NCBI GenBank assembly: GCA_023512835.1
Contig: CM042086.1
Location: 21,397,029 to 21,461,028, forward strand
Reading direction: 5' to 3'
DNA from: Taxillus chinensis
Taxonomy: Eukaryota; Streptophyta; Magnoliopsida; Santalales; Loranthaceae
DNA: 64,000 nt
The notes beneath the pieces were generated by a model. It saw only the letters and a program-made list of their open reading frames with translations, was not told where the DNA came from and did not search any database. Position numbers and translations under genes: made by a program. Shown here one piece after another: positions 1 to 11,889 of this stretch (positions are counted from its first letter, which is position 1; every line of letters begins with the position of its first letter).

Positions 1-762
1 CAAAAAAACAAAACGCGTTCACACGGTTGATCCGACAAGCAGCCTTTTGCGCCTCCAATTTGCTCACACTGCTGGTCTACGATTTTGTTCCATATACGCC
101 GAGTTCATATCCTCATAATTACACAAATAAATATTTCGCCATTTAGGAACTCACGTCCTAGTTTAGTCATTTCCTTATCCAAACTAACCATTTGTGTGGG
201 TTATGCAACCGTAAATGCGAAAATAAGTCCCTTCGCATATCTTTTATTCCATATACGCGGAGTTCATATCCTCATATCTTTTATCCGTTGCTGGCGTTGT
301 GCCACTCTGACTTATTTTGGGGTGCTTATGGTCACTATCAAAAATAAAAGCTGTATGAGCGGTGACCTAAAACAAAATAATATCGATTTATGGGTGCGTT
401 GGACTGTTACAAAAAGTAAGATGACTTTTGTTAAATTAAATCTATGTGAATTTGATAAACCATAAAATCATACTTAATTCAACACTCCGAAGAGTTTCTT
501 CGTTTGATTGAATGTGCATAGAATTTTCTAAGTGTTGGGTTTGATATCTATATCAATTAACACGTTATCAGATAAGAAAATCTGATAACCCAAACTCGAA
601 ATTCATAAAAACTTAAGCAACTAAATTAAAGTGAAAGTACATTGCCAAATACATCATCCAACGTCCGTAGAGGACCAAACAAAATTTAGAGAGCACAAAG
701 TGATTTTCAAAAAGCTCAAAAGACTTTTAGAGAGTGCAAAATGAATTTTGAAGAGTGTCCAG
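1..762. other. AT-rich intergenic DNA, no gene seen
   Basis: No coding signal was recognised. The only structure noticed is an imperfect direct repeat of about 29 bp at 89-117 and 248-276, built around CATATACGC-GAGTTCATATCC. The open frame covering 85-465 has no recognisable motif and spans both repeat copies. Confidence 0.5.
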
Positions 763-1176
763 TGTCACGACCCGAGCAGCGTGGTGCTGGCGGGACGTTT
801 CTTAGTGGCACGATTCAGGAATGGATTCGTGCTACGTAAAGGAGAGGGGTTGGTTGAAGCGTAGATGGTGCGCAGCGAGAAGGTTCCAGGCAATTCGTGG
901 AGGAGAACGGATGGAACCCCTTCGGAGTTCAGACGTGCCGACCCGGTTGAATGCGGGGAGCACGCCGCTAGTCGAGGACTTGACGTTGAAGAAGGGATTT
1001 GGCCATCCTTACACAAACTGGTCGGGAATTGGAGCCGTTCTCCTGATGAGCCCAGTGGCAGGGCGAAACCAGTCTACGTGCGCTTCAACCCTCAAAGGCT
1101 AAACTTAGCGGATCGTGGATAGAGAAGCTAAGTGCCGCAAGGGGTTGAGAGGCGCAGGAAACCTGACCCCGTGACA
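763..1176 (+). repeat. Left LTR of the TRIM
   Basis: 414 bp, TGTCACG...CGTGACA. The body is GC-rich compared with its surroundings and matches 1572-1985 almost base for base. Confidence 0.88.
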
Positions 1177-1178
1177 AG

Positions 1179-1191
1179 TGGTATCAGAGCC
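1179..1191 (+). other. Primer-binding site of the TRIM (tRNA-iMet type)
   Basis: TGGTATCAGAGCC, complementary to the 3' end of plant initiator tRNA-Met, two bases after the left LTR. Confidence 0.85.
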
Positions 1192-1558
1192 GAACCGGCC
1201 CGTATCCTGAAGACTCGCCGAGCACTCTCGCGAGTAGCGTGATCCCAAGGTGGGAGCTCACAGAGGTGAGTCGACCGATAGTGTCTTGCACGTCTTGCGT
1301 CCATAGAGTTGGAGTATCCTAGAGTGTGATACAGAGTTGGGCAAGGGAGTACGAAGGAGCGCGTCAGAGCGATCTTGGAAACCTCCTATCCTTTGGACAT
1401 TGGGCGAGTGGGCGAGCATCTTGGTAAAGGTGTTACAACCTGCGGGGAAGCGATGTCCAAGCTGTTGACATTGGGCGAGTGGGAGGGCGTCGAGGTAACG
1501 ATGCCATCGCCTGCGGGAAAGCGATGTCGACAAGCGCAACGAGGACGTTGCGAGGATT

Positions 1559-1571
1559 GGGTGGAGGAGAA
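1559..1571 (+). other. Polypurine tract of the TRIM
   Basis: GG-GTGGAGGAGAA ends directly before the right LTR, where the primer for plus-strand synthesis is expected. The same tract precedes the right LTR of the second copy near 23100-23112. Confidence 0.65.
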
Positions 1572-1985
1572 TGTCACGACCCGAGCAGCGTGGTGCTGGC
1601 GGGACATTTCTTAGTGGCACGATTCAGGAATGGATTCGTGCTACGTAAAGGAGAGGGGTTGGTTGAAGCGTAGATGGTGCGCAGCGAGAAGGTTCCAGGC
1701 AGTTTGTGGAGGAGAACGGATGGAACCCCTTCGGAGTTCAGACGTGCCGACTCGGTTGAATGCGGGGAGCACGCCGCTAGTCGAGGACTTGACGTTGAAG
1801 AAGGGATTTGGCCATCCTTACACAAACTGATCGGGAACTGGAGCCGTTCTCCTGATGAGCCCAGTGGCAGGGCGAAACCAGTCTACGTACGCTTCAACCC
1901 TCAAAGGCTAAACTTAGCGGATCGTGGATAGAGAAGCTAAGTGCCGCAAGGGGTTGAGAGGCGCAGGAAACCTGACCCCGTGACA
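1572..1985 (+). repeat. Right LTR of the TRIM
   Basis: 414 bp with the same ends as the left LTR. Confidence 0.88.
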
Positions 1986-3111
1986 CCAGTGAACTCAGAG
2001 AGTTCATGCAAAAATGATCAAGGAAAAACTAAAGCAATGCTCGAAGTATATAACATCTTCTTTAATCACAAGATGTCATTTGAAGTGATCGCATGCAAAT
2101 TAGATGGTGTGTGTTTGTCAACAGTTTTCAGGTGTGTTCTAATATATGATAAAGGAGAGATTATCAAGAATTGTTCCACATTGAAAAAAAAATCTATGTC
2201 ACATCCCTAAATTCTAGTAGATCTGAAACAAAGTAAGTAACTTCTATGCTCGTACTTGAAAGTTCAATGAGTCATGACAAGAACTAATATAGACTACACA
2301 ATAGGTGTGTCCTAAGCATTTGTATGATCATACATGAAAAGTATTCTTATACATTATCACATTAATGCAAATGAATAAATTTTAAGACATATATCAAATA
2401 TCTCAACTCCAACAAGTTTCATGTATCACAAACAATGCAACTACTATAGACCCATGCCCAAGAAATAGGAATCCTTACAAACATTACAAGTCCACATATA
2501 TAAAATCAAATAAAAAAGGTCTAGCCTACATTAACTGGAGCAAGTTTGGTCATTAGTTGTAACACCAACAACTAACTTCTATTGATAGTTGAAAAATAAT
2601 ATTAATAAGTAGAGTGAGCACGAATGTTCAATGAGTGATTTATATATAACATACCACTCTACAGTCACACCAAAACCTAAAACTGTATGCTTAGTATATA
2701 ATCCAATGTAGTGTCCTAGACTATCAAACATACAACTCAATAAAATAATATAAATCATTAAAAATAATGTCAATCCTTCCTTTACACTCACTAGTATGGA
2801 ATGAGAGTGGGCTACCCTCACCATCCACCATACATAACAACACAATAGTCATTAAGATTGGAGTGGCATATCCTAAGGCCTTGCCCTCTTAATCCTTTGC
2901 CAAACAATAAACATCAGTCCAATCATTTTCAAAACTCAATATACCACCAACCAACAAGAACCATATGCATCACAATACAAATAAATCAATATCAAAATAC
3001 GGTTCAATAACCATTAAAATAGTTATGTTACACAAATAACAACAAGATCAGACCACTTCCTATATTTAAGTCATTATCAAGTTATACAATGCCAAAATAA
3101 CATCAAACAGT
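1986..3111. other. AT-rich intergenic DNA, no gene seen
   Basis: Low-complexity AT-rich sequence. No domain, splice pattern or terminal repeat was recognised. Confidence 0.5.
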
Positions 3112-3116
3112 TAAAC

Positions 3117-5339
3117 TGTAAAGACTCGTATTTGGGTAGTTTTGAGAGATAGTCATTCTATGGGAATGTAACTATCTGGACGGTAGTGTAGCCGTCGATG
3201 TGAGCATTTTGACTGTACTTGGGCCCGATTCCGAGTCGGGGCCCCGTTTGACCCGATTGTTGACTTTTCGGGGTCTATTGGTTGACTTTGCGTTTGAGCG
3301 ATCATTTGGGTGTACTAATATCTGTGTAGTATTGTGCTCGTCATTTCGAGCGTTTTGACTGTAGTTTGACTCAATTTGGAGTTCGGGACCTTGGAGGTTA
3401 ATTATTGGCCGGTCAATGGTTGACTAGGTCGGTTGACGTAGCAAAAATATAAATAGGGGAAGAGAGAGCTTCCACGTTACGTTTGAGCATTTCTGAATTT
3501 GCGTTGGAGAGCTTAGAGAGAGAAAGAGAGAAGGAAGCTTGGAGGCCTTGGCGATTTGGGGCGTTTTGAGCTCGTTCGAACATCAAGAATCATTCCAAGT
3601 AGGTGTTCCATTGATTCTTCACCCTTTTCTTGCTTTTTTTTGGATTAACATGTAAGAATTTGATGAAATCATGCAAATTCGTGTTGAACCCTAGAATTTG
3701 GGGAAAAACCAATTTTGGGTTGAATCTTGTATTTAAATGCGTTCCGAGGGGTAAGACGTGATTTAAAACCTAATATATAGTATTAGGTATGAGTTTTGTG
3801 AGATTCCAGGTTGAATCCAGACGAGAAACAGTGAAAAACGATGATGAACATGAATCGTCGTGAACTGGTAGAGAACGACCGATGAGATCGATGGAAATTG
3901 AGAATTTCGAATGTGCGATTTCGAAGGTTCGAAGGTTCGAAGGTAGGTTCGATGTAGTGTAATTTCGAGTGTCGAATGTGAAATTTTCGAGTGTCGTTTC
4001 GAAGGTTCAAGGTACTTCGAAGGGAGTTTCAAGCGGTTCATGGGTACTTCGAAGGTAGTTTTGAAGGTAGTTCGAGTGTAGGTTCGAGAGTCGAAGGCGA
4101 TCCGAAAAGAGATTCGAAAATACTGATTCGAAATGCGATTCGAAAATGTAGTTTCACTGCGATTCAAATACGGTTTGACTGGACTGGACCTATTTACATT
4201 GCAACCTATACCCAAAGTATTTACTTAAGTTACAATGTAAATAACGAAATACCCCCCATTTGGATTCAAAGAAAAATACTAGAAAAATTAATTCCCACTA
4301 TTTCAAAATGTGAAAATTGGGTTTTAGTGTAAAATTTCGGAAAAACCCAAAAGTTCGTAGTGGTGAATTTTTGGAAAGTGGGGTTAGACGTCTCAGAAAA
4401 ATCCCCAAAAATCAGATTATCTTATTTATGCTATGGGAACCCAATGCCGGGACTTTTGATTTCAAGAAAATAGGCTGCTATGGGTACTTCCTTCATAAAT
4501 CAAGGATTGAGGATTTACTTGTGAAGACTGGCTACAGTTCCAAAGGAAATGTTGAGAATGACATGCCATACTAATGTTAGTATGTTGGTGTGAGGTATTG
4601 GGGCATGGACTCCGTGACTTGTTTGGGTTCTCACCGTGATGCACCGATGGTGCTATGTGGTTGATGTGGCGGGCATATGCACCGATGGCAGGCAGTGTGG
4701 CGGCGACTGGCCGGGCATATTGCGCGTGGACAGGTAAGGCCTGAGTTGAGCCGTTGAGCTCGTGGAGCTAGGGCCGAGTGCCCTGAGCTGGGATCCCATG
4801 GAGGATCGTGGACAAGTTGTCCTGATGTTTGTTGCGGCCGAGTCCGATGATTGTGCACACTACACGGTGCACGAGTACACTAAGCATATAGTATAGACTT
4901 ATATGTGTTGCATGATGTGGAGTGTTGGGGTCACCTACTGAGCTTGTCGCTCACCCCTACTTGTTGTTTACCTTTTTCAGGTGTGACCCGAGACTAGTGG
5001 AGGACTTTCTTCCAGGAGGACGCCCACTACTCGATGTATGATCTGATTATATTCCGTATTGTTTTATGTGATATCCCGGACATGGGTCCAGTGGACAATT
5101 GTATTTGCATACTATATGATGTGATGTCTGTATGATTGTTTGACTCTTTGTATGCATGATGGTATATGGGAAAGTACAGGATTACCCTTGGTGTATGATC
5201 AGACAGGGTTGCATATTTGAGACAGCACCCGCGGTGTAGTCTCTATTGGTGCTAGTCACCAACCCCTTGACCTTTCGGGTGCGGGCAAGGGGAAGTCATG
5301 TACCCGGTTCCGGGTTCCCTGGAATTCGGGGGCGTGACA
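3117..5339 (+). mobile_element. Solo LTR of a large LTR retrotransposon
   Basis: The 2223-bp unit starts TGTAAAGACTCG and ends GGGGGCGTGACA. It is bounded by perfect 5-bp target duplications TAAAC (3112-3116 and 5340-5344). No primer site or internal region follows, so it is a solo LTR left by recombination between two LTRs. A TATA-like stretch (AAATATAAATAGGGG) lies near 3448. Around 3880-4160 is an array rich in TTCGAAGG/TTCGAGTG words. Near 4940-5000 the pattern CTCACCCC...TTTTTCAGGTG resembles the splice-acceptor-like segment of large Ty3-type (Tekay/Del-like) LTRs. The family name is inference from length and that motif. Confidence 0.85.
3880..4160. repeat. Degenerate TTCGA-rich array inside the solo LTR
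   Basis: TTCGAAGGT, TTCGAGTGT and related 8-10 bp words recur many times, at first back to back (3925-3950) and then loosely spaced. This pattern is typical of minisatellite growth inside an LTR. Confidence 0.7.
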
Positions 5340-5344
5340 TAAAC

Positions 5345-6480
5345 ATTATTGTAAAATATCAAAACAGGGTTTAAATATCACCATCATAGCCCCAAAACAC
5401 CTCAAGTGAGGTTTAAACAACCCAAATAGATCAAATGGAAGAAAACATCCCATAAAAAATGGGCCAAATGTGTGACCCCCGGTTGCAGCTATAACCTTAT
5501 GGCCACGGTAACCATACATGGTTGGTCAACTTGGTGAACACTTCACCATGTGACAACTTCATAAGTGCGCACCCCCCTCTCCTCTACACCATGCCCCTCG
5601 ATGACCACGAATGTGTGACATGAACCACTCTTTTTTGCATTTTTGCAATTCTTCACGCACCGATACCAATTGTACTTGCCCTATACCTAAAATTTGAGCA
5701 AAAACACTAAAATACACATTATACAATATAATAAGGATCAAACGATGCACAAACATAATTTATCATGAGGTATAATGTGATAATTAGCTAGTTAAAATTT
5801 TAATGGAGGGTGAAATCAATTCCTTAAGTCTCACATTGGTAGTAGAGGAAAACGAAACACACCACATATGTAAGTGTGGAGACCTCACCTAGCAAGAGAC
5901 CTTTTGGGGACCTTGAGCCTATTAAAAATAAATATGTGCATATAGAGGCCCAAAACAAATAATATCATGCTAACGAGTGGTCTAGGCTATTACATATAAC
6001 ACATTCCATATTAAGATTCATAAATCTCTATGATTTTTATCCAGGAACACACACAAAGTCCTAAATCCTCAATTTTTGATATTTTAAGGCAAACAAACTA
6101 GAAATTGTATTTTAAACATTATACTATCTTCAATTTAAGTAAGATAACATAGTTTCCATTTTCCCCATTTTATAGGGTTTACCTAAATTTTTAAATTTCG
6201 CATCAATTAAACATGATTAATCCTATAGTATGATATAGAGGGGTAAGAACACCTACCTGATCACCGGCTTTAAGACTTGATTGCTTGATTTCTTCAAATC
6301 CCCTTCTTCCTCCACCTTCTGTCTCATCTAGGTGCAACAACCGTTACGCTATGATCTTTCTCCCTATCCTTTTTTTTCATATTCCTTTATTATATAATAT
6401 CCTTTTTAGTACAAAAATAATTTTAATTATACCAAAATATCAAAAATTACCTCTTCGGATCCAAACTTTAAATTGAATCA
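5345..6480. other. Intergenic DNA with a decayed dispersed repeat
   Basis: No gene recognised. The stretch 5815-5995 starts with TCTCACATTGG, contains GAACGAAACAC and AGTGTGGAGACCTC, and ends GGTCTAGGCTATTACA. It resembles a short LTR-like repeat common in dicot genomes. The rest is AT-rich unique-looking DNA, the last part probably promoter-proximal to the downstream gene. Confidence 0.4.
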
Positions 6481-6483
6481 AAT

Positions 6484-6550
6484 CAATGTGTTTGATTTTA
6501 TATTGAAATTAGAAAACCAATGTGTTTGATTTTATATTGAAATTAGAAAA
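6484..6550. repeat. 34-bp perfect tandem duplication
   Basis: The unit beginning CAATGTGTTTGATTTT occurs at 6484-6517 and again at 6518-6550 with no visible difference. It lies about 130 bp upstream of the probable first exon of the next gene. Confidence 0.9.
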
Positions 6551-6675
6551 AAGACACCCTCATAAAACCGATGTGTTTTGGTCAATAAAATGCAAATTTA
6601 AAGGTTTGGGCTGGTATCGCGGTTTCGTAACGGCCCATTCGTGCCTACCTAACGTCCCAAACGTCTTTGAAGCCC

Positions 6676-6700
6676 GGTGGCGGTGGCGGTGGCGGTGGCG
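6676..6700. repeat. GGTGGC hexamer microsatellite
   Basis: About four units of GGTGGC lie just upstream of, or inside, the probable 5' untranslated exon of the gene at 7730. Confidence 0.8.
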
Positions 6701-7119
6701 AGTTGGGGACCATAAGAGCTGGTCTACGCGGACCGTTGGCCAGCTTCTCTACCCTGCGCTCGCTCTCATTATTTTCAAATCTCAAGTCTTTGTTGTCGCA
6801 TAGAATCTCTGACCCAACAGGTAACCACTTTTTGTTTTTTGTTTTTTTCATTCTTTACGTTTTATGTATGTTCTTCTTTGTTGATTTCATGTTAACATCA
6901 TCTCTCCCTCTGTCTTTCTGTGTGTGTGTGTGTGTCTTTTGTTGTCATCGTTTTGTACCGATATCAATCTTCTGTTTGTTTGAGAAGTTGTGCTTCGGAG
7001 AGCTCTGTTTGGTCGCCTAGAAAATGCGATAAATATAAAGGATGCGATAGGAAATTTTAATCATCTTGATTTGAGGTTTAGAATTTTCTAGTCTATATGT
7101 ATGGTTCTGCTCTTCTTGT

Positions 7120-7147
7120 CTTCTTCTTCTTCTTCTTCTTCTTCTTT
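7120..7147. repeat. CTT microsatellite in intron 1
   Basis: About nine TTC/CTT units in the proposed 5' UTR intron (6821-7717) of the gene at 7730. Confidence 0.85.
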
Positions 7148-7729
7148 TAAAAAATAGTTTTACAAGCTCTGTGGTGTTTGGTTGGGTGGCCTCGGTAGCA
7201 GAGAAAATGTGAGGACACAGAGGATACGCGAATTTCTTGACATAGAAAACGAGCCCTCTAAAATTTCACTGGACGGAGTCAAACACTACTAAAATGTTAC
7301 TGGACCGAGTCAGAATGCTGTTTTTCTTCAATTTGTTTTTTTTTTTAATTTCTTTTTTGCCAAATATTTTCTCCACAAAGAGCATAGGTATAATCATCCA
7401 TCCCCCTCTTGCTTACTATCTTTCTCCTATAGGGACTTTTTTGTTTACAAGTACTTTTCTATTACTGATTGAGAATATTTTACGTTGGGTTTTTTTTTAA
7501 TGCTTAATTGAGTCCCTTTTGAATTTATTTACTTATTTATTCTATTTGACGGACATTACAGCTGAATTTGCAAAATTTTTTCCTGTTACGTCACATTTGA
7601 ATCCAATACATTTGTTCAACAACACTTTACTCACCTCTTCTGTTTTGGACTTCCTGTTACATCACATTTGAATCAGATGACATATATATTATCTCAATTA
7701 CTAAAGTTTTGATTCAGATTAGGCATCAA

Positions 7730-9264
7730 ATGACCATTCAGAAGTCTTTAGGTGCTCAAAGTATAATCCCCGAGGAGACACCATCCCACATTCGTTATTT
7801 TCCTAAAAAAGAATGCATGGGCAAAAGTTCATGTTCTCCATCAGTGAAGCCTTCCATGGGACTGGCTTCCTCGTGCGAGTTTCATGTCGGGTCAGACCAT
7901 GGGATACAACTCATTGTTGATTTGAACTCAAACCCATCTGAGTGGATGAGGAAGTTAGAAAATGAGGTGCATAAATGTCGGGATCTGCAGAATTACATGT
8001 CCCGGACTGGAAGTTTTCATCAGGAACTTGGGCGTTTAGGAGATGTTTACAAACGAAGGGAAGGTCCCTTACTCTGGTTTCAAGGTTCAGGCCGTGAATT
8101 TGAGCATAAAAATTTGGAGACAAAAGAAGGCGGTCATGTGGAGGGGGATCATTCAAAACTCAGTGTTGACTTAGACAGGGTGGAGGACATAAAGCAAGAT
8201 CAGGAACCTTCATTTAAACAACTGGGACTGTCTGATGTTGATGCAGAAAACCAGACTGTTTCCAGTAGTGTTTCATGTCCTGAAGAGGAGAGAATGAATG
8301 TTGATTTTGATGTTCCAGATGCTCAGGAAGGAATAGCTAGAAGTGAAAATTGGGAGAATTCAAACCAGAAAAACGGTGGTGGGCCTGTGAGTTCTACTAG
8401 TCAAGTGTATCCTGGGTGTATGGAAAGTGGTTCTGTAAAGACGCAGTTATCAACCGTCTGTCCCCAGCAAAGTGCATCATGTGTTCCTCAGGAGAACGAA
8501 GGTCTCATGGATGTGGTTAATAGGCAACACTCCAACGTAGACGTGCAATATGGTAGATCATTGAACTCAACTCATCTTAATTGTGAAACTTCTGGCAACC
8601 AGCAGCCACTTGCATCTGCTGAAGAACTGGTATGATCTTCTAAATTGTTAAATTTGTGGTAATTCTCTATTACTATGCTTATAATGCTCTTGAAGTAACT
8701 GCACTTTATTTATTCTACACACATGAACATGTTTTTTGTCTGTTATGTTGCTCTCTCATGGCAGTTGTAAATGGTAGGTTGAGAAGAGTTACGTGCTTCC
8801 GTGTGTTTCTCATGCCGTATATTATTGCATTTCTCCGCTTGCAACAATTTACTTTATATTCCATGTCTTCTCCAAAATCTATATTCAACTTGATAATCTC
8901 CCCAGTTGCATGTGCATGTATGTATTTACACGAAGGGTAAAACAGTGGGAAAATCTGGTACTTCCATAGGAAGCCCAATTTTTGGGTGATGCAGTTTGTT
9001 TGATCATCATGGTTCCCTGATTCATTTATTGGATTCATGAACAAACTTTCCCCCCCTTATTCTGCTGCCTGCTAAGAACTATTCTCTTATGGAGTGCAGG
9101 AAAGATTACTGCTTAAGAGGCAATTTATTGGTGATGAATCTTGCAGTGATTGTGGTAAACCTGATGCAAAGGTTCTAAGAAGCACCAACTATGCTGCTGG
9201 GAAAGTTCATCTAAGAAGGTCCTCGAGGTTGGTCCCTAAAAACCAACCCAATGCATCAAAATAA
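7730..9264 (+). CDS. Unrecognised plant protein, 354 aa, one coding intron
   Basis: Predicted CDS joins 7730-8629 (300 codons) and 9100-9264 (54 codons plus TAA) in phase 0. The donor is CTG|GTATG at 8630 and the acceptor TGCAG at 9099. A probable 5' untranslated exon ends at the donor ACAG|GTAACC (6820/6821), and the acceptor GATTCAG at 7717 lies 12 bases before the ATG. I do not recognise the family. The N-terminal third is mixed and contains LIVDLNSNPSEWMRKLENEV, then a long acidic, Ser/Gln-rich and probably disordered middle. The C-terminal exon carries one CSDCGK pair of cysteines and a basic tail, RRSSRLVPK, that would suit a nuclear protein. No signal peptide or membrane segment. The frame stays open across both exons with good splice sites, so it looks like a real gene. 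A GT-like site at 9342 suggests a spliced 3' untranslated region. Confidence 0.7.
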
Positions 9265-9344
9265 AATGTAGAGCATCGATTGCAAGACAACATCGTCCTC
9301 TTTGGAGAACAGGAGCCCATTTACCACAGCACCCACCACAGGTA

Positions 9345-10882
9345 TATAAGAACTGACTATTACACTCACATGACAAAAAAAAAAAAATAGCTAAAAACTA
9401 TTGCTGCAATTGCAAAGCTTAAGATGATTCTTCAATTTTATTTTTTTTGTATTTTGTTGTTGTATCACCATGTTTACCTACCTTTTAAAACCATTGTTGC
9501 TAGCAATGAATTCTGGTTTGGAGAGCTAATGAATGACATCAGTGTGAAGTCCTGCTCCATGAAATTTTCTGGTCTATGGAAAAGGGGTGTGGAATCTTGT
9601 TTAATGGCATTATCTGGATCATGGAAAATGTGAAGGGGAACTTGAATGAGTACATTTAACAAATAAAATATTCCACCCCCAAAAAAATTGAATGACAACT
9701 CTACCTGTCCCGCCCCATACCGACCCCCATTTACTAGGTAAGACCAACACCATCCTAAACGAGGGTAATGGGGTTGGTAGTGGGTGAAGAGCGATAAATG
9801 TGATCGAATGATTTTGGTTATTTTGCAATGTAACTATGAAATAATATATATCTGTTCCATGCATCAATTCACTTGCAATGCCAGCTTTTGAATGCTCCAG
9901 TAGTTGCGAATTATATTGAATTGAAATATCAACAGCAAGAAAACATAAAAACAAATCCGAGAGAGAATAAAATATATTGAATTCCTACGCTATTATTCTG
10001 AATGAATCTTGAATTTGGGCCTGTAAGACAAAGAAAGAAGAAGAACATGGGAATTGGGCCATCATGTCATGCGAGTTTGAAATGCAAACACAATTTTAAA
10101 TATTTAAAAAATTAAAAAATTTGGCCATTATTTATAGGCGTAGTCCTCATTAATTTAGCAAAAACAACCAACAAAACTAAATTAACTAATGGTTAGGGTC
10201 GTAAAATATGAACAAAGCGCACGAGCAGGTGCTCGACACAAACTACAGCTGAAGAAAAACGACACATTCTGGTGCAAAAGAAGTAGATCAACGATGAGCA
10301 CAGGAAAAATTAATGTTTTGAAAATTATATGTACATACATACGTACATACATCATAATAACTACATCTGATGCAGCAAAAAATTATATTTTTATTTTTAT
10401 TTTTTATCTAATGCAGCAAAAAAACTGTTCATTTCATATTTAATTTCTGTAGAAATTGCTCTAAATTTATTGAACAATTGACCAGTTTCCTGAAATACTC
10501 TTCATGAGTATTTTCAAATTTTAAATTAATAATATGTAAAAAAAATAAAATCGACTGCATTCGTAACATTGACGATTAAACATAAATGTGAGATAATTTA
10601 ACACTCAGCATTAAACACCAAATCTAAACAAAAATTAATATTATAAATCAACCATAAATTTAAAACAACTCTTATCTAAAATTTGAAATTTCTAAATTTT
10701 AATAAGTCCAGCCCAATAAGTTTAATCCCATCGTTTTTAATAAATCATTAAAACATATAAATAGATATTAAACTTCTGAAACCCAATCCTATAAATTAAT
10801 AAATTATATCCATATATTACACTACTCACTCAGAATATAATTACTTTCAACAAGTACATTGATCAAAAATAATAATAAGATA

Positions 10883-10920
<38 letters not shown>

Positions 10921-11885
10921 AGTGGTGCTCCATTTCAATAAATGGAGTGCTCCAATGTCGGCCGACTGACATAACAATAGTCTGGTTCCGAACGGCATAA
11001 GCTGTCTGTCATCGATTAATAATTCCACAAATAGTTGTTAATCAATCAAACTATGTGCCGACACATTTGTTTTTATTATCCTCTCAGAAATGATTTGGGA
11101 GCAGGGACGACCGTTCATTGGTGTTAGTGTCTTAGTCATTTGACTTGCTGCGACCCATTTTTATCCGAAGTAGCAGAAGTAGATTTAAAATAAATAAATA
11201 AATAAAACTTTCCCGGTTAAGAAAAAGGGTGCATGACTGCATGTTATCAGCTTTTGGGATCTATTAATCAATTATTATTTCATAGATAAAATCTAATTTC
11301 ATAAAAAAATTTATTACGATTAAACCAGTAAGAGTTTCTTTTAACTAGACTTTACTTTTTACTCTTGCTTTGTACATGTGAAAAAGTGGGAGTCATATGA
11401 AAAATGTATTAAAAAGCCATTTTCTCTTGCTTGGCTTTTATGAAAACGGCACCATAAGTTTTGAAATTTACATTGAAATTTCTCACCCAAATTAGATGAA
11501 AAACAAATAATAAAACTATTTTTCCAAATACAATCATGAAATACATGCTAACAAAGATCCAATCATCCTAAACAAGTTTTAAAATACTAACATTTAAAGT
11601 GTAATATACCAATATTTTCTTCTTCATTACATTTGGGAACCACAACCAAGAACAATCTTAACATGACAACATAGCAAATTCAATTCTTGGTTATTCATTC
11701 TTTTTATCTTGATATGATTTCTAAGGTTTTTCTGAGCTTTTTGTGTCTCTCTTACATATGTTTTGGTGTGTATACACATTTTTTCATGTCTCTAAGGCTT
11801 GACCTCGACTATTTATCAAGCTAGGGTTTTTAAATAGTTTTTAATTTTAAAATTTGATCTCTCGCCTAAGCGAGGATAAGAGGTA
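9345..11885. other. Intergenic AT-rich DNA with microsatellites
   Basis: No gene recognised. The stretch 9690-9790 (GTCCCGCCCCATACC...GGTAATGGGGTTGG) looks like a decayed GC-rich repeat also seen near 13770-13960. A TA microsatellite lies at about 10887-10918. Reading frames here carry no recognisable motif. Confidence 0.5.
10887..10918. repeat. TA dinucleotide microsatellite
   Basis: About sixteen uninterrupted TA units. Confidence 0.9.
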
Positions 11886-11889
11886 GTAA

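Larger units (their letters stand above)
763..1985 (+). mobile_element. TRIM (miniature LTR retrotransposon), complete
   Basis: Two near-identical 414-bp direct repeats (763-1176 and 1572-1985) flank only about 395 bp of internal DNA with no gag or pol. Each LTR starts TGTCACG and ends CGTGACA, a perfect 7-bp inverted repeat with TG...CA ends. Two bases after the left LTR lies a tRNA-iMet primer-binding site (1179-1191). A purine tract (1559-1571) abuts the right LTR. CCAG lies just outside both ends (759-762 and 1986-1989), and CCAGT if the first LTR base is shared, consistent with a target duplication. The short open frames inside are not credible genes. TRIMs move with proteins supplied by autonomous LTR elements. 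The LTRs differ at only a few sites, so insertion looks fairly recent. Confidence 0.88.

Noticed and set aside
821..1122. Several overlapping open frames in the TRIM LTRs (also 1630-1931 and 22408-23454)
   Set aside because: They are open on both strands, repeat in every LTR copy and carry no domain. Explained by the GC-rich LTR.
6667..7020. 117-codon frame starting with a glycine run
   Set aside because: It starts in a GGTGGC microsatellite, crosses a good splice donor at 6821 and runs through intron DNA.
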